From CAZKRL01 sp964555295 (GTDB taxonomy: Bacteria > Bacteroidota > Bacteroidia > Flavobacteriales_D > Sanyastnellaceae), in assembly GCA_964555295.1 (NCBI GenBank), contig CAZKRL010000016.1, positions 1 through 53,264 of the forward strand: DNA of 53,264 nt, in the 5' to 3' direction. The notes beneath the pieces are model-generated. The model made no database searches. It had not been told where the DNA came from and saw nothing but the letters and a program-made list of their open reading frames with translations. A program made the position numbers and the translations under genes. This document shows, one piece after another, positions 6,662-16,066 of the stretch (position 1 is its first letter; each line of letters opens with the position of its first letter).

Positions 6662-7080
6662 AGTCCAAACCGAAAATATTGGTTCTGTGCACCGGCAACA
6701 GTTGTCGAAGTCAGATTGCAGAAGGGTATTTACGTCACTTTTCAGTTGATAAGGCCGATGTTTTTAGTGCTGGGGTGGAAACCCATGGGTTGAATCCGCG
6801 GGCAATTGCTACCATGTTGGAAGATGGCATAGACATTTCGCATCATACTTCTAATCATATCGACGATTTCGCTCATTTGAATTTCGATTTCGTGATAACG
6901 GTTTGTGACAACGCTCATGCCCGATGCCCGATATTTCCTTCGAAGGCAAAGAAGTTCCATCAGAGCTTCCAAGATCCTGCAAAGGCCATCGGAACAGAAG
7001 ATGAAATCAGAAATCAGTTCAGGGAAGTGCGCACAGCCATCAAGGATTACTGTAGGCAATTCATTTCAGATCATTTATAG
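6658..7080 (+). CDS. arsC: Arsenate reductase, thioredoxin-coupled LMW-phosphatase type
   Basis: Reduces arsenate to arsenite with electrons from thioredoxin; 140 residues, normal for the family. The P-loop is C11-T-G-N-S-C-R17 (CX5R), and the redox pair is C83 and C90 in TVCDNAHARCP, exactly one residue offset from C10/C82/C89 of the Bacillus subtilis enzyme. The general-acid loop is QDPAKA (D106). I chose ATG 6658, which overlaps the stop of the small upstream protein; a TTG at 6628 would add ten residues and lies inside that gene. No arsenite efflux gene (arsB or acr3) follows; the next gene is convergent. Confidence 0.95.
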   Translation: MKSKPKILVLCTGNSCRSQIAEGYLRHFSVDKADVFSAGVETHGLNPRAIATMLEDGIDISHHTSNHIDDFAHLNFDFVITVCDNAHARCPIFPSKAKKFHQSFQDPAKAIGTEDEIRNQFREVRTAIKDYCRQFISDHL

Positions 7081-7111
7081 TTGTATAACCTGAATTTTGT
7101 CTTGGATCTCC

Positions 7112-10100
7112 TTAGTGTCGAACTACGAATTTTATGGTCTCTGACTCCGTCGGGCTGTAAATTTTAGCGAGATACAATCCGTTGGCAAAATCACTCACAT
7201 CCAATGGTTCCCCGTTAGATAAGAAGGTTGTTTTGATCACTCGGCCCTGGACATCCGTGATCTGAACCTGACAACTTCCCGATGCCATAATTTGAATTTT
7301 GTCACTGGCAGGGTTAGGGAATAAAGTAATATCACCTGAATTCATTTCGCTAACGCTATTTGCAATCGAGCATGACTCTTCAACGGTTACCGCCATGTAC
7401 TCAGTCATTTGAGCCGCCATGCTCACGAGATTGAAATTATAGGTTTGCAGGCATGAGTATGGTCCTGTCATATATTGACCGGTAGAGTTTACAATTGTAG
7501 AGTAATTGGGATCCCCATTCTGGAAGATGTAGGGTGCGCCATTACCGGTAGAGGTTACGTTCAGCATGATCCAGTAAAGTGTGGTGTCTTCGTCGGGAAT
7601 AATTGTCATCCCCATTGCAGGTGCTAACACTTCATAAAAGCAAGAGCCATCTTCGTAGTATGCATTTCCATCAAAATTCAATGCAGTGGGATCGGTGCAT
7701 CCATAACAAGCGTAGCAACTTCCATCATCACATGTGGCAGCAGCATTGTAATTGCAACTGAAGGCGTCCATGCAGCCGGCAACTTCGCCTTGAGCAGAGA
7801 AGGAGGATACGCTATATTGTCCTGCAATGGCCATGCTTTGAAGAATTATGTTTCCATTTGCATCGATCACAGAATATTCGGATGCTGCGTCAGTCATGGG
7901 GAATACATGGATACTGAAACATCCGCCATCATGGCAAAATCCAGCGTTATTATATCCATCGCCCTGATAATAGACACCATCCTCATAAACATAAAAGTAA
8001 ATTGGCGTTTCGCTAACAACCGTTAGCCAGGAATTGTAACAACATGATCCATCAGACAAGGTGGCACCGGGCTCATAATTGGCCGCGGCTGGGTCATTGC
8101 AGCCATAGCAGGAGTAATCACACAAGGATGGGTCGTTGCATTGAACATTGAAGTCGTAATTGCAAGCGCTAAAGTCACCACATCCCGTTGATGCATTGTT
8201 GAGTGCAATATTTACATAGCCAAATGATATCGGGATATTTCCAGATGAAAGAGATCCACCATTTCCATCGAAAATCTGGTAGTCCAAGCCACTGCCATCA
8301 TCGGACCAGCATTGAAGGAGGAAGCAATCGTCATCCATACAAAAACCATTTTGCTCCGGATAGTGGCCGCTTGCACTTAAACCGCTGTTATTGGCAACGA
8401 TATACCAATAGCCCGGCATACTTAATTCCACAGTGTACCAATTGGTGTAACAGCAATTGCCGATATCGATGGTAGCATCTGCGTCATAGTTGAGTGCAGT
8501 GGAATCCGTACATCCGAGGCAATCATACGTGCAGAGTGAGTTGTCGGCGCAGTTGGCATAAGGGTTATAGTTGCATGAGTAATAATCCATACATCCTGCT
8601 ATAGCGTTGTTGCTCAGACTGAAATAGGCCTGACCCATCAATGGATCATAAGTGCTTTGCTGATCTAATTGACCGTTCAGAAGTAGTTGAACATCGAAAG
8701 ATTCTGCTGAACCTGAGGAAGGGTAAACAGAAACTATAGCACATCCGTAGTCAAAACAAAACCCGGATCCATCATTGGTATTACCCGTTGCATAAAAGCT
8801 GCCGTTGGAGGAATATGCGCTCCAGATAGCGTCGACGGTTGAGTTGATTTGATAGTAGTTGGAATAACAGCAGCTGCCGTTGTCTACCGTTGCATCCGCA
8901 TCATAGTTCTGGGCTGCCGCATCCGTACATCCATAACAATCATATGAGCAAAAAGAATAATTCGGACAAGTAACCATCGGATCGTAATTGCACGCGTAGT
9001 AATCGGCGCAACCTTCGATACCATTCACATTCAGGTATATCGTGGCGGAACCCATCAGCGGATCGAAAATTGTTTCACTCACGAAATTTCCATTCATCGT
9101 AAGTTGCACCATTGCAGAGGATACTATCGACGAATTAGCATAAAGCGTAACGGTTGCACATCCCTGATCAAAACAAAATCCCGATCCATCATTGGTATTG
9201 CCTGAAGCGTATAACAAGCCGTCTGAAGACGAGGCGTACCAGATCAAATTAGCTGATGAGGTTAGCTCGTAAAACGATGTGAAACAGCAAGTTCCATTAT
9301 CAAACTGCGCATCGGCATCGTAGTTCTGCGCATTGACATCTGTACAACCATAACAGTCGTATGTACATGTGTAATAGTCATTGCAATTGACATCAGCATT
9401 GAAATTGCAGGCACTGACATCCATACATCCACTGATAACGTTCATGTTGAGCGCCACACATGCATAAGCAGAAAGACTTGTGTCTAATTGGTAATTGTTG
9501 CCATCAATACCGTTGATAGATATTTCGATGAGGTTGCCGTTATCGGGAAAATCTGGACTCAAGCATAGATTATTGCAACCATTGGGAATACAGAATTGGT
9601 TTTGCTCAGGGTAATGCATCCATTGAATTTGTCCGTTGCCGCTGCTAACATAATAGGAGAATGTTGCGTTAGAGATGATTTCAAACGAATGATTGCAACA
9701 AGTGCCGTTATCAATGGTTGCCTCAGGGTTGTAGTTGTTGGCTGTAGGGTCGGTGCATCCGTAGCAGTCATAAGAGCAGGACAATGGATCAGTGCATGTG
9801 GCATTCGCATCGTAATTGCACGCGCTCATATCCATACAACCCAAACTTTCACCAAATGAAAAATATCCACTTGCCCAGCCCTGAGAGAGATCCAGTAACA
9901 ATGTCGTGTTGCCCTGAGGATCAGTAAGCGTGAGGGTTACCGGAACATCCAAAGTGCCCGAGTATGCATCGATGTAGTAACAGCCAGGTTGCAGACAAAA
10001 TGTTTGATTGCCGTTACCTGAATAATAAAAACCGGGCAAGTTGGCAGAGCTGATGGACCAACTCAAGTAGCTGTTCGGCGGCATTGTTGGATCAGAATAG

Positions 10101-10672
10101 GTCAGCGAGAATGAGTTATTACCATAGCAACAACTACCATCATTCAAGGTGGCGGTTGCCTCATAGTTCAAGGCTGTTGAATCATTACACCCGTAACACG
10201 AGTAATCACAATTGGTGTAATTGTAGCAATAGGCAGATGGATCATAGTTACATGCATTGTAATCCGAACATCCGCTGGTCATTCCGTCTGCGTTGTAGTT
10301 CAGATTGGCTGTTGCGCCATCTAACGTATTGACGGAGCCAAGGACATTCCCGGCAGCATCTGTTACGGAAATCTGATGGTTGATATCGGGAATTGTAAAG
10401 GATGCATATACCGAGACGCAGTATAAATCTCCACACCAGCCTTGTGTTTGAGGATAGGAAAAGTCTATAAAATAACCCGTTGCCTGATCGTAAACACTTA
10501 CGTAACATTCGCCGGAAGCGGAGAAATTGGTCCACGTGCCGTAGCAACATGAACCATCGTCAAGGGTTGCGTTGGGGTTATAATTCGAAGCCCCGGAATC
10601 TGTGCATCCTGAAGTTTGTGCTACCGCAGAATGGATCATTGCACAAAGAAGAAGTGAGAGAAATGTTTTCAT
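7112..10672 (-). CDS. Secreted Cys-rich repeat protein with type IX secretion signal
   Basis: Cell-surface or secreted protein of 1,186 residues. A signal peptide (about 1-18) precedes 15 copies of a short Cys-rich motif. Eight are of type A (GC.D..A.NY...A...D.G.CC) and seven of type B (GC.D...CNY.....C), in strict alternation A-(B-A)x7, linked by YxCYGC segments. Between successive A-type motifs and the next B lie beta-rich inserts of about 60-90 residues that resemble each other. The last 75 residues (LFPNPASDKIQI ... GLYLAKI ... KFVV) are a type A type-IX C-terminal sorting domain. Functionally it is probably an adhesin or matrix protein; no enzyme motif is visible. It is convergent with arsC, 31 bases apart. 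Confidence 0.85.
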   Translation of the reverse strand: MKTFLSLLLCAMIHSAVAQTSGCTDSGASNYNPNATLDDGSCCYGTWTNFSASGECYVSVYDQATGYFIDFSYPQTQGWCGDLYCVSVYASFTIPDINHQISVTDAAGNVLGSVNTLDGATANLNYNADGMTSGCSDYNACNYDPSAYCYNYTNCDYSCYGCNDSTALNYEATATLNDGSCCYGNNSFSLTYSDPTMPPNSYLSWSISSANLPGFYYSGNGNQTFCLQPGCYYIDAYSGTLDVPVTLTLTDPQGNTTLLLDLSQGWASGYFSFGESLGCMDMSACNYDANATCTDPLSCSYDCYGCTDPTANNYNPEATIDNGTCCNHSFEIISNATFSYYVSSGNGQIQWMHYPEQNQFCIPNGCNNLCLSPDFPDNGNLIEISINGIDGNNYQLDTSLSAYACVALNMNVISGCMDVSACNFNADVNCNDYYTCTYDCYGCTDVNAQNYDADAQFDNGTCCFTSFYELTSSANLIWYASSSDGLLYASGNTNDGSGFCFDQGCATVTLYANSSIVSSAMVQLTMNGNFVSETIFDPLMGSATIYLNVNGIEGCADYYACNYDPMVTCPNYSFCSYDCYGCTDAAAQNYDADATVDNGSCCYSNYYQINSTVDAIWSAYSSNGSFYATGNTNDGSGFCFDYGCAIVSVYPSSGSAESFDVQLLLNGQLDQQSTYDPLMGQAYFSLSNNAIAGCMDYYSCNYNPYANCADNSLCTYDCLGCTDSTALNYDADATIDIGNCCYTNWYTVELSMPGYWYIVANNSGLSASGHYPEQNGFCMDDDCFLLQCWSDDGSGLDYQIFDGNGGSLSSGNIPISFGYVNIALNNASTGCGDFSACNYDFNVQCNDPSLCDYSCYGCNDPAAANYEPGATLSDGSCCYNSWLTVVSETPIYFYVYEDGVYYQGDGYNNAGFCHDGGCFSIHVFPMTDAASEYSVIDANGNIILQSMAIAGQYSVSSFSAQGEVAGCMDAFSCNYNAAATCDDGSCYACYGCTDPTALNFDGNAYYEDGSCFYEVLAPAMGMTIIPDEDTTLYWIMLNVTSTGNGAPYIFQNGDPNYSTIVNSTGQYMTGPYSCLQTYNFNLVSMAAQMTEYMAVTVEESCSIANSVSEMNSGDITLFPNPASDKIQIMASGSCQVQITDVQGRVIKTTFLSNGEPLDVSDFANGLYLAKIYSPTESETIKFVVRH

Positions 10673-10839
10673 AATGGATATATGGTTTCTTGACTATCAG
10701 TAGGTTCCAATAGTTGCATCACGAGTGTTTCAACAAGCCAGAGATTTTATAGTTCAGTGATTGCCTTTACAAAAAAGCAATTTTTGGCAATTGCAATCGA
10801 GGATAAAATTCATTACTTCGTCGCCTAAACAAAATCCAA

Positions 10840-11580
10840 ATGAAATCAATTTTTACAACATGTTTTTTCCTTTTTCTGTTTTCGGTTGGGCGCGCTCAAT
10901 CAGCAGAGGCCATCATTGATGAATGCAAGATGGCGCTTGGCGGCGGTAATTGGGACAAGGTCAATTCCATCAAGTACTCAACTGTTTTGGAACAGGGTGG
11001 CATGCAAATTCCACTGGAGATTTTTCAAATGCGAGACGGAAGGATGTATGTTAAGTTCAACTACCAGGGAATGGAAATTGTGCAGGCGGCCTATGATGGT
11101 ACAACCTTGTGGTCGACCAACTTCATCACGCAAAAGGCAGAAAAATCTACATCTGAAGACACCGAGAATCATCGTCGCACCTGCAAGGAATTTCCAAATG
11201 CCTTGGCGAGTTGGAAAGAACTCGGATACACACCCACGTTGCAAGGTGAGCAGGATGTAGACGGAACGAAGTGTTACAAAATTCGTCTGGACAAAAAAAC
11301 ACAGCTAGTTGAAGGCAAGGAGTTGCCCAGTGTTGAATACTATTACATCGATAAAGATTCCAAAGCAATCATCATGACAGAGGAAGAGTTTGTTTCAGGA
11401 GAGATGAAGGGTAAGATCGGTCAATCAAAATTGAGCGACTATCAGGAGGTTAACGGGGTATTCATTCCCTTCTCACAAACTGAGGGAATAAAAGATGGAT
11501 TCAGTCAGACCATGTCATTTAAATCAGTGGAAATCAATACGTCTGTAGACGAGAAAATATTCCAATACAAGGGCGAATAA
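10840..11580 (+). CDS. LolA/LppX-like outer-membrane lipoprotein-sorting domain protein
   Basis: Exported protein of 246 residues with a signal peptide ending near VGRAQ. The remainder has the alternating beta pattern of the LolA-like half-barrel (KYSTVLEQGGMQIPLEIFQMRDGRMYVKF... YDGTTLWSTNF). In Bacteroidota many such proteins are secreted or periplasmic lipid-binding proteins rather than true LolA; the true lipoprotein chaperone function is not shown. It is 15 bases upstream of the BNR-repeat gene on the same strand, so the two are probably co-transcribed. Confidence 0.78.
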   Translation: MKSIFTTCFFLFLFSVGRAQSAEAIIDECKMALGGGNWDKVNSIKYSTVLEQGGMQIPLEIFQMRDGRMYVKFNYQGMEIVQAAYDGTTLWSTNFITQKAEKSTSEDTENHRRTCKEFPNALASWKELGYTPTLQGEQDVDGTKCYKIRLDKKTQLVEGKELPSVEYYYIDKDSKAIIMTEEEFVSGEMKGKIGQSKLSDYQEVNGVFIPFSQTEGIKDGFSQTMSFKSVEINTSVDEKIFQYKGE

Positions 11581-11595
11581 GCCCAATATCATCGT

Positions 11596-14500
11596 ATGAA
11601 AAATTTAGCATCTATTCTTGCAGCAAGCTTGCTGTCTATGACCTTGCATTCACAGGAAAATAATTCTCTCGTGGCAAGTGAATTTTGGGGCGATATGAAA
11701 GCAAGACATATCGGTCCGGCGCTGATGAGCGGCCGAGTTAGCGATTTGGAAGGTCACCCGACCGATTCCAAAATCATTTATGCCGGTACTGCCGGAGGCG
11801 GTGTTTGGAAGTCGGTAGATGCAGGCCTGGTGTTTAATCCAGTATTTGATGATCATTGTCAATCTATCGGATGTGTGGCAGTAGATCCATCAGACCCCGA
11901 TAATAGCATATGGGTAGGAACCGGTGAGGTTTGGACACGCAATAGTGTATCCATTGGAAACGGAATTTATCACAGCAGCGATGGCGGAAAAAGCTGGCAG
12001 AATATGGGTTTGGAAAAATCTGAGCGAATCAGTGCCATCGAGATAGACCCAAAAAATCCGAATGTCTTGTACGCCGGTGTGCTCGGTGCATTGTGGAGCG
12101 ACAGCGAGGAGCGCGGGGTTTATAAGTCAACAGACAAAGGCAAGACATGGCAAAAAATTCTTTATGTGAATGCCACCACGGGATGCTCGGAGCTCATCAT
12201 GGATCCCGGAAATTCAAATGTGCTTTATGCTGCTTTTTGGGAATTCCGCCGCACTGCGTATTCTTTCAATTCAGGTGGAATGCAGAGTGCTTTGTACAAA
12301 AGTGTTGATGGCGGTGCTACATGGAATAAGATACAGAATGGTTTGCCTGCGGGAAAAATGGGACGAATAGCTGTGGCTATTGCTCCGTCGAACAGTCAGA
12401 TCGTTTATGCAGTTATTGAAGCAGAAATGGCGGATCAGCGGGGATTGTATCGTTCTGACGACGGCGGAAATAACTGGAAATTCCTGAACGGTGACTTCGG
12501 TCTTGTGGTGCGGCCATTTTATTTTTCACGTATCAACATCGATCCAAAAAATCCTGACTTGCTTGTGAAGGCAGGACTATATGCATCCATCAGCCGTGAT
12601 GGTGGCAAGACATTCAACAACTTGGGTTCAATGCACGGCGATATTCACGATATATGGTTTGACCCTAATGATTCTCAAAAACTTTTCGCTGCTACCGACG
12701 GTGGGGTTTATCGCAGCATGAACGGTGGCACTACGATGCAAATTGTCGAGAATATGCCGTTGAGTCAGTTCTATCAGGTGAGCTTTGATCATCAAACGCC
12801 GTATAAAGTTTATGGCGGACTTCAGGACAATGGCTCATGGGTGGGACCCTCTGCAAGTCCGGGAGGTATTGAAGCGCGCGATTGGGAAACCGTGGGTTAT
12901 GGTGATGGCTTCAGGGTATTTCCGCACCCCAAACAACCTGAAATTGTGTACTCAGAAATGCAGGGTGCAGAGCAAATCTGGCGGTACAACACATCCACCC
13001 GGCAAGTAAAAAATGTGCGGCCCTATGAAGGCATGGGCGATCCAAAATTGCGATTCAACTGGAACACACCGATTCTCACCAGTCTTCACAATCCCGATCG
13101 TATCTATTGCGGAAGTCAGTTCTTACATGTTTCAGAAGACATGGGCGATACCTGGCGAAAAATTTCACCCGATCTCACAACCAATGACAAGACCAAACAG
13201 AACCAAGAGGCATCCGGTGGAATTTCAGCAGATAATTCAGGTGCTGAAAATCATTGTACCATTTTCACCATTGCTGAGTCGCCATTGAATGCCAATATTA
13301 TTTGGGTGGGTACAGATGACGGGTTGATACATGTAACGCGAGATGGCGGCAAGAACTGGAGCAACGTGCGCACAAAAATTCCACAAGTTCCGAATGCTAC
13401 GTGGTGCTATCATATCGAAGTAAGCACCTTCGCCGAAGGCACTGCATATGCGGTTTTCGAAGGACATACCCGCGGTGATTTCAATCCTTACATTGTAAAA
13501 ACAGAGGATTATGGCAGTACATGGACATTGATTTCTACCAAGGATATTCCAACGTTTGTAAGATGTATTCAGGAAGATTTTGTGAATCGCAATTTGTTGT
13601 ATGCCGCTACTGAAATGGGGTTGTATGTAAGTCTTGATGGAGGAAAGTCGTGGTCGCGTTTCAATAAGAATTTGCCACCGGTGGCTATTCATCACCTTGA
13701 GTTACATCCTAAAACCCATGATCTCATTTTGGCTACGCATGGCAGAGGAATAGTGATCATCGATGATACACGCGTATTGCGTGAGATGAAGCCGGAGATC
13801 CTTTCAAAAACATTGCAATTCTTCCCGAGTGAACCCTATGTGATGCATGAAGAAAGTTCGTTTGGAGGCACAAGTACCGAGCATCAGTTTGTTGGTGCCA
13901 ATCCGGGTAACGACGCCAAGATCAAATACTTTTTACCCAAGAGACATACCTTCGGTAAAATGACCATGGAGGTATACGATGCGCAAAACAAGATTGTATG
14001 CAAATTGGAACCGGGCAAACAAAAGGGCATCAATACGGTCAGTTGGGGATTCAATACCAAATCGCCCAAAGTAGCCAAAGGCAAAACCATGTCGGGCGGT
14101 TCCTCCTTTGTGCCGCGGGCCACTGCAGGCAAATACACCATTCGCATTACCAAGGGCAACGAGGTATTTGAACAAGTAATTGAAACCATTTATGACCCGA
14201 AATCACCCTTTACTCTTGAAGAGCGAAAGCAGCAAGAAAAAGTAACTTCAGATTTGTTCAACTTCACACAGGAGCTTGCATTTCTTGTGTATCAGTTAGA
14301 CATTTATCGTGAAGCCATTACAGAGATAGAAGCGAAACAAAAGCTTTCCAAAGAATTGACTCAATGGCAGAGCGAATTGAATACGCTTCGAGAAAAGTTG
14401 GTCATCACCAAAGGTGACAACTATGTAGGTTCGGCAGAGAAGAAGTTACGTGAAAAGCTGGGGGATATTTATAGCACCATTGGAGATTATTATGGGGCAC

Positions 14501-14676
14501 CATCCACCTCGCAGATGGAGAATGTGAAAAGTTTAAAGGAAGAGTTTGCTTCAAGGTCTGAAGAGTATAAGAAGTGGCAAGCGAAGGCGGTTCAGAAGAT
14601 AGTCGCTGAATACAAAAAATGCTATTCTAAGGATTTGCTATTAAAAACCTATGACGAATTCTTGCTGTCTGAGTAG
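11596..14676 (+). CDS. Large secreted BNR/VPS10-like beta-propeller protein
   Basis: 1,026 residues with a signal peptide (MKNLASILAASLLSMTLHSQ). Many Asp-box motifs (SxDxGxxW) are visible, among them SSDGGKSW, STDKGKTW, SVDGGATW, SDDGGNNW, TRDGGKNW, TEDYGSTW and SLDGGKSW, which place it among sialidase/sortilin (VPS10)-type propellers, probably two. The C-terminal third is different: a beta-rich domain followed by a helical, Lys/Glu-rich segment (about 880-1010). No type-IX sorting domain is seen, so it is probably periplasmic or secreted by another route. The substrate is unknown; bacterial homologues are often annotated as glycosyl hydrolases without proof. Confidence 0.85.
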   Translation: MKNLASILAASLLSMTLHSQENNSLVASEFWGDMKARHIGPALMSGRVSDLEGHPTDSKIIYAGTAGGGVWKSVDAGLVFNPVFDDHCQSIGCVAVDPSDPDNSIWVGTGEVWTRNSVSIGNGIYHSSDGGKSWQNMGLEKSERISAIEIDPKNPNVLYAGVLGALWSDSEERGVYKSTDKGKTWQKILYVNATTGCSELIMDPGNSNVLYAAFWEFRRTAYSFNSGGMQSALYKSVDGGATWNKIQNGLPAGKMGRIAVAIAPSNSQIVYAVIEAEMADQRGLYRSDDGGNNWKFLNGDFGLVVRPFYFSRINIDPKNPDLLVKAGLYASISRDGGKTFNNLGSMHGDIHDIWFDPNDSQKLFAATDGGVYRSMNGGTTMQIVENMPLSQFYQVSFDHQTPYKVYGGLQDNGSWVGPSASPGGIEARDWETVGYGDGFRVFPHPKQPEIVYSEMQGAEQIWRYNTSTRQVKNVRPYEGMGDPKLRFNWNTPILTSLHNPDRIYCGSQFLHVSEDMGDTWRKISPDLTTNDKTKQNQEASGGISADNSGAENHCTIFTIAESPLNANIIWVGTDDGLIHVTRDGGKNWSNVRTKIPQVPNATWCYHIEVSTFAEGTAYAVFEGHTRGDFNPYIVKTEDYGSTWTLISTKDIPTFVRCIQEDFVNRNLLYAATEMGLYVSLDGGKSWSRFNKNLPPVAIHHLELHPKTHDLILATHGRGIVIIDDTRVLREMKPEILSKTLQFFPSEPYVMHEESSFGGTSTEHQFVGANPGNDAKIKYFLPKRHTFGKMTMEVYDAQNKIVCKLEPGKQKGINTVSWGFNTKSPKVAKGKTMSGGSSFVPRATAGKYTIRITKGNEVFEQVIETIYDPKSPFTLEERKQQEKVTSDLFNFTQELAFLVYQLDIYREAITEIEAKQKLSKELTQWQSELNTLREKLVITKGDNYVGSAEKKLREKLGDIYSTIGDYYGAPSTSQMENVKSLKEEFASRSEEYKKWQAKAVQKIVAEYKKCYSKDLLLKTYDEFLLSE

Positions 14677-14721
14677 TTCTCATACTGCACTGTGCATATT
14701 GAGAAATGACATGGAATTGAG

Positions 14722-15843
14722 ATGGATTTCACTTATAATTCATATCGCAATTCAATAGCAAGAATATGTAAGGTCTCACTCTATGGGTGGGTTTTGTTAT
14801 TTGGGAATTTTGTTCTTGCTCAGTCCGATACAACTGAGCAATGGTCTGATCTGAAATTCTCGGGTTACATTGATATATTCTATGCATATGATTTTAGTCA
14901 ACCTCAAACCGAGTACCGTCAGACCTTCCTATATAATCATAATCGGCACAACGAGTTCAATCTTAATCTCGGTGTGTTAAAGGCAAGTATAGAGCAACCA
15001 AAATTCAGAGCCAACCTAGCTTTACAAGCTGGTACATACACTGAAGATAATTATAAGTCGGAGCCTTTATTATTGCGGAATGTCTTTGAATGTAATGCTG
15101 GCATTGCTCTTCTCAAGAATGATAATCTTTGGTTAGATGTTGGAGTGTTATCGTCACTTATTGGATTTGAAAGTGCAATTACTTTTGATAATTGGACATT
15201 AACGCGTTCACTATTGGCTGAAAGTTCACCTTATTATTTGACGGGAGCAAAGCTTACATTCATTCCTAACACAAAATGGGAATTTGCTGCATTGGTTTGT
15301 AATGGTTGGCAGCGCATAAAAAGATTGCGGGGTAATTCTTTACCTGGATTCTGCACTCAGTTGAAGTATCTGCAATCAGAGAAGGTGCGTTTCAATTGGA
15401 GCACATTTATCGGAACGGATGATCCTGATAGCACAAGACGGATGCGATATTTTAATAACCTATACGGGCATTTCCAGGTTGCTGAAAAATTAGGATTTAT
15501 AGTGGGTTTCGATTTAGGCTTACAACAGCGAAAAAAGCATAGCTCGGATTTGGATTTTTGGTATAGTCCAGTTATGATAGCTCGACTATCCTTAACGAAT
15601 CATTGGGCAATTGCAATGCGGGCTGAGTATTATCATGACATATCGGGTGTTATCGTATCTACACCTGACGGCTCATTCACAACATCAGGGTTGTCGTTAA
15701 ATATTGATTATACTCCATTCAATGAATTGTTATGCAGATTGGAAGGCCGAAGTTTAACCCGTCATGATGACATATTTGGTTTAGGAGATAATTTATCAAG
15801 TGATAATATTTTTGTGGTAACCTCATTGGCGTTAAAATTTTAA
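14722..15843 (+). CDS. Outer-membrane porin-like beta-barrel (BBP2/OmpL-like)
   Basis: 373 residues with an atypically long signal peptide (cleavage near LLFGNFVLAQ, residue 34). It is followed by amphipathic strands starting LKFSGYIDIFYAYDF and ending in Phe (VVTSLALKF), the usual last residue of an outer-membrane barrel strand. The pattern fits the Bacteroidota putative beta-barrel porin-2 group; transported solutes are unknown. It lies 45 bases after the BNR gene and may be in the same transcript. Confidence 0.78.
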   Translation: MDFTYNSYRNSIARICKVSLYGWVLLFGNFVLAQSDTTEQWSDLKFSGYIDIFYAYDFSQPQTEYRQTFLYNHNRHNEFNLNLGVLKASIEQPKFRANLALQAGTYTEDNYKSEPLLLRNVFECNAGIALLKNDNLWLDVGVLSSLIGFESAITFDNWTLTRSLLAESSPYYLTGAKLTFIPNTKWEFAALVCNGWQRIKRLRGNSLPGFCTQLKYLQSEKVRFNWSTFIGTDDPDSTRRMRYFNNLYGHFQVAEKLGFIVGFDLGLQQRKKHSSDLDFWYSPVMIARLSLTNHWAIAMRAEYYHDISGVIVSTPDGSFTTSGLSLNIDYTPFNELLCRLEGRSLTRHDDIFGLGDNLSSDNIFVVTSLALKF

Positions 15844-16066
15844 GAAAAGCTGAGATTTATCAAGTGAACATCCTATTACTTGCTTCATCGAGCTGATAGA
15901 GAATATTATAAAATTGTTGCTTTGATTAGCTTTCATTTATGATTTTATTGGTTAGATGTCATCAATATTCTCATTCTGTGATTTGACCAGTAAATTGTGT
16001 CATTCGCATGTCGACTTGTTAAGTCTTTCATTCTCCATCACTTAAATTCGTCGAAATTTGAAAACC

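Noticed and set aside
7112..10672. CRISPR-like direct repeats
   Set aside because: The repeated DNA is coding, with diverged copies that keep frame; spacing is irregular at DNA level and no cas genes are present.
15844..16066. A THF or formate riboswitch upstream of fhs
   Set aside because: No convincing conserved core or strong stem was found.
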